From Parasphingorhabdus sp. SCSIO 66989 (GTDB lineage Bacteria > Pseudomonadota > Alphaproteobacteria > Sphingomonadales > Sphingomonadaceae): a DNA stretch of 64,000 nucleotides. Shown one piece after another: positions 61,731-64,000 of the stretch (positions are counted from its first letter, which is position 1; each line of letters opens with the position of its first letter). The stretch lies in NCBI RefSeq assembly GCF_032852305.1, contig NZ_CP136594.1, positions 1 through 64,000 of the forward strand, in the 5' to 3' direction. The translations under genes and the position numbers were made by a program. The notes below the pieces were generated by a model. It was given only the letters and a program-made list of their open reading frames with translations. It had not been told where the DNA came from and made no database searches.

Positions 61731-62693
61731 CTATTGCAGCCCCGCTTCACGAAAGTAACTCTCTGCACCAGCATGGAGGAAAAGGCCCTCTGGCATCCCC
61801 GAGGACATTCGCTCCGCTGTGAGGGGTTTAAGGCTTGGATGCAGGATGGTGAATCGGTTCACATCTGACAGGGTCAATCGGGTGACGTCATAAACCGTAC
61901 GCGAGTCAACATTGGTCGAGGACACGAGCAAGGCGGATGTTCCGATCGTCTGAACATCGCCGCTCATGCCGCGATACGCCCCATTGGGAATGCTCGCGGC
62001 GCGCAAGCCGGGCTCGGCAGCCAGCATGGTGTCAATCGCTGCGCCTGTCACGGGAACAAGGACCGCATCACAGGCGGTTGCGGCTTCCGTGATGCCGGAA
62101 TTGATCACCCCATCCACGACGATATAAGCATCTATGTTACGGTCACAAAGATCCATGACCGCATTGCCAATTCTGCCGGGCTGTTCCGATATTGATGTCT
62201 GGGTCCAGCCTTTGGCGGCAAAAATGGCATCTGTTATTGCTGCCGCGTCGGAGCCTTCGCCCCCAAGCGCGACCTTCTTGCCCTTCAGATCATCAAAAGT
62301 CGCAATGCCCGCATTGGGGTGCGCCACAACAAACATCACCTGTTCGTGCAGCCGCATAACGAAGCGAAGGTTATTGGCTGGCCCGGCTGAGGCGAAAGGG
62401 CCAGTTCCTGACCAGGCTTTGCCGACAAGATATTCATTGGTGATAGCGAAATCCATCTCTCCATCGAGGAGCGTCTGGAGATTGTACCCGCCGCCAGCTG
62501 TGGCTTCGACAGACACTCGCAGCCCCAACGCGCGAGCCTGTCGAGCTGCGACACGCGCAATCGCACCTCCAGCCGGATAGCTGACGCCCGTAACGTGTCC
62601 GGTTCCAATAGTGGCGAATCGTAAATCTTGTGCGAGGGCGGATGCTCCAATGAGAAGGCCGCAAGCAACCAACATAGCCAATCTCTTGAACAT
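61731..62693 (-). CDS. TAXI family solute-binding protein
   Basis: This 320-residue protein is a periplasmic substrate-binding protein of the TAXI type (TRAP transporter-associated extracytoplasmic immunogenic protein). It has a signal peptide (ending GASALAQD), then LRFATIGTGHVTGVSYPAGGAI, which is the family's N-terminus, the EATAGGGYNLQTLLDGEMDFAITNEY segment, and VALGGEGSDAAAITDAIF. The ATG at 62693 follows a GGAGGAG site. TAXI proteins usually work with a fused TRAP membrane protein, which is not in the window. It is divergent from feoA. Confidence 0.88.
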   Translation of the reverse strand: MFKRLAMLVACGLLIGASALAQDLRFATIGTGHVTGVSYPAGGAIARVAARQARALGLRVSVEATAGGGYNLQTLLDGEMDFAITNEYLVGKAWSGTGPFASAGPANNLRFVMRLHEQVMFVVAHPNAGIATFDDLKGKKVALGGEGSDAAAITDAIFAAKGWTQTSISEQPGRIGNAVMDLCDRNIDAYIVVDGVINSGITEAATACDAVLVPVTGAAIDTMLAAEPGLRAASIPNGAYRGMSGDVQTIGTSALLVSSTNVDSRTVYDVTRLTLSDVNRFTILHPSLKPLTAERMSSGMPEGLFLHAGAESYFREAGLQ

Positions 62694-62790
62694 CGACTCC
62701 TCCATTTTGGATATATATTCATCAGTAATGGGCCTAACGCAACCGCAAAGCTGGCATAAGTTTGAGCGATGCATGCATTGCGCAAACGGA

Positions 62791-62809
62791 CCTAATGATA
62801 ACCATTTGC
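62791..62809 (+). promoter_or_regulatory. Fur-box-like site upstream of feoA
   Basis: CCTAATGATAACCATTTGC matches 14 of 19 positions of the classical Fur box GATAATGATAATCATTATC. It lies 75-90 bases before the feoA start, between feoAB and the divergent TAXI gene, and also resembles a promoter -10/-35 region. Iron repression of feoAB is expected. Confidence 0.65.
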
Positions 62810-62882
62810 AATAACGCGGGAGACAGCCTAGAGCGAGGTAAGCGCAGCATTGGGCTGTGCGTTCCAATCAACAGCGTGCCGC

Positions 62883-63146
62883 ATGTTCCTCGACCAGCTT
62901 TCCCCCGGCCACAGTGCCGAGATCACCGATATTGCATGGGACCAGCTTTCCGATGATGAAGGCCGCCGGTTGCGGGCGCTCGGCATCTATGAGGGGCAGC
63001 GGGTCGCTGTACGGCATCGCGGGGTGTTTTTCGGGCGCGACCCGATCGCACTGGACATTGGTCGCACCACTATTGCGATCCGACGGATGCACGCCAGACT
63101 GATCGGTGTTGCCGAGGCGACGAGTGCTGAGGAGACAGGCCAATGA
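62883..63146 (+). CDS. feoA: FeoA family protein
   Basis: FeoA is a small SH3-like cytoplasmic protein that helps the ferrous iron permease FeoB. The 87-residue product includes the motifs SPGHSAEITDIAWDQL, RRLRALGIYEGQRVAVRHRG and ALDIGRTTIAIRRMHARLI, with a Gly/Ile-rich core. The ATG at 62883 follows a weak ribosome-binding site. Its stop overlaps the feoB ATG by four bases. An upstream Fur-box-like site suggests repression by iron. Confidence 0.9.
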   Translation: MFLDQLSPGHSAEITDIAWDQLSDDEGRRLRALGIYEGQRVAVRHRGVFFGRDPIALDIGRTTIAIRRMHARLIGVAEATSAEETGQ

Positions 63147-64000
63147 CCGCCGCGCAGCCTCTCATTGCTTTGGTCGGCAACCCCAATGCCGGCAAAAGCG
63201 CGCTGTTCAATGCGCTGACCGGGGCGCGGCAGAAGATTGCCAATTATCCCGGCGTCACGGTGGAGCGCAAAGCCGGACGGATGGCATTGGCCGATGGTCG
63301 CCCGGCGGAGATTATCGATCTGCCCGGCAGCTATAGCCTCAACCCGACCAGCCCCGATGAAGCGGTGACGCGCAAGGTGGTGATGGGCGAACAGGAGGGT
63401 GAGCGCCAGCCAGACCTGATCATCCTCGTCATTGATGCGACCAATATGGAACAGCATCTCGCCTTTGCGCTCGAGGTGCTGGCGCTGGGCCGTCCGGTGG
63501 TGATGGCGCTCAATATGGTCGATCTCGCCGCCCGTGATGGCCTGACGATAGACCCTGCGCGGCTTTCGGCACAGCTGGATATTCCGGTGGTCGAAACCGT
63601 GGCTGTGCGGCGTCGCGGCCTTGAAGAGCTGAACACGGCAATAAGCGAGCGCCTGTCGGCAAGTGACGCAACGCACCAATTGCCGATCACCCCGGGCGCA
63701 CCAATGCGCGAGCGGCGGCGTTTGGCCGAGACCATAGCGCGCGAGGCGATTGTCGGCGAAACAACGAGCCGCCGCCTCTCACAACAGGCCGATGCGATAT
63801 TACTCCACCCGATCTTTGGGCCGCTGATTCTGTTAGCACTGTTATTCGTTATCTTTCAGGCGGTGTTTAGCTGGGCCGATCCCCTCATGGGCCTGATCGA
63901 AAGCGGCGCGGAAGCTCTTTCTGGCCTGGTCACCGCGACATTGCCCGAAGGCTTTTTCCGCGACCTTATCACCGAAGGCCTGATTGCTGGCGTCGGATCG
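63143..64000 (+). CDS. feoB: Ferrous iron transporter FeoB (3' end outside window)
   Basis: FeoB is the ferrous iron permease of the inner membrane. The visible 286 residues include the N-terminal G domain: G1 GNPNAGKSALFN, G3 DLPGSYSL, G4 NMVD, and the following linker. The first membrane segment (FGPLILLALLFVIFQAVF) begins near residue 230, after which the gene continues beyond the right edge. It is translationally coupled to feoA. Confidence 0.95.
   Translation, partial: MTAAQPLIALVGNPNAGKSALFNALTGARQKIANYPGVTVERKAGRMALADGRPAEIIDLPGSYSLNPTSPDEAVTRKVVMGEQEGERQPDLIILVIDATNMEQHLAFALEVLALGRPVVMALNMVDLAARDGLTIDPARLSAQLDIPVVETVAVRRRGLEELNTAISERLSASDATHQLPITPGAPMRERRRLAETIAREAIVGETTSRRLSQQADAILLHPIFGPLILLALLFVIFQAVFSWADPLMGLIESGAEALSGLVTATLPEGFFRDLITEGLIAGVGS

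Noticed and set aside
1-64000. tRNA genes
   Set aside because: No sequence with a convincing T-arm and acceptor stem was seen in the gaps. A tRNAscan-SE run would be decisive.

Overview
The window is a stretch of chromosome from an alphaproteobacterium, most likely a member of the Sphingomonadales. The markers are alphaproteobacterial (COQ9, an NDUFAF7/MidA-type methyltransferase, SdhAF4, NrnC instead of Orn, lptC-lptA-lptB-rpoN) together with sphingomonad habits (tandem DUF4402 secreted proteins, many TonB/OMP and lipoprotein genes, a purH / heparinase-like / rpe / rsmB cluster, abundant dispersed GC-rich palindromes). The genus is not certain. Coding density is high, genes often overlap by 1-4 bases, and I saw no rRNA, tRNA, CRISPR array, transposase or prophage.

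Layout. 0-2.8 kb: a truncated ABC ATPase, three tandem DUF4402 secreted proteins and a CHCC zinc-finger protein. 2.9-6.0 kb: tldD, a flavin-binding PNPOx-like protein, a DUF2007 protein and an RssA-type patatin. 6.0-7.7 kb: amtB behind a near-perfect sigma-54 promoter with an NtrC-like palindrome upstream. 7.7-11.3 kb: a GMC oxidoreductase, a GNAT acetyltransferase, a fatty acid hydroxylase/sterol desaturase family protein and a small membrane-anchored protein. 11.3-13.6 kb: a small accessory patch with a Fic protein fused to a MerR-like DNA-binding domain (with its own palindrome upstream) and an orphan HsdR-N nuclease of clearly AT-richer composition. 13.6-21.4 kb: two lipoproteins, recQ, an Atm1-type exporter, a TonB-dependent receptor and a HAD hydrolase. 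21.5-27.0 kb: a complete Mla/MCE lipid transporter (STAS-fused permease, ATPase, MCE protein, auxiliary lipoprotein), then an Old Yellow Enzyme and a second sterol-desaturase family protein.

27.2-31.9 kb: a MaoC hydratase with a CitE/malyl-CoA-lyase-like partner, a DEAD-box helicase with a long charged tail, and a diguanylate cyclase. 31.9-37.5 kb: purH, a heparinase II/III-like protein, rpe and rsmB. 37.6-44.4 kb: htpX, sdhAF4, rpoN, lptB, lptA, lptC, nrnC and terC. 44.8-51.3 kb: a double cold-shock-domain protein, a large serine-protease autotransporter, dps, rpmG and lolA. 51.3-60.2 kb: a candidate small RNA, xth, ribA, an acyl-CoA ligase with glnD, lgt and the MidA-like methyltransferase. 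60.4-64.0 kb: COQ9, a lipoprotein, a TAXI solute-binding protein, and feoA-feoB (feoB runs off the end) behind a Fur-box-like site.

Functional themes. Nitrogen control recurs: rpoN, glnD and a sigma-54-driven amtB are all present. Envelope biogenesis is heavily represented (LptA/B/C, LolA, Lgt, Mla, TldD, HtpX). Cold/RNA functions (DEAD helicase, CSD protein, NrnC) and iron uptake (feoAB) are also visible. Dispersed repeat elements occupy most of the longer non-coding gaps. At least two families occur twice within the window: composite hairpin elements at 14.6 and 53.5 kb, and GGGGAGG/TGGAGGGGC elements at 37.5 and 60.2 kb. I found no confident new multi-gene system. The best candidates for a second look are the Fic-MerR/orphan nuclease patch, the DUF4402 triplet, the candidate sRNA before xth, and the autotransporter protease.
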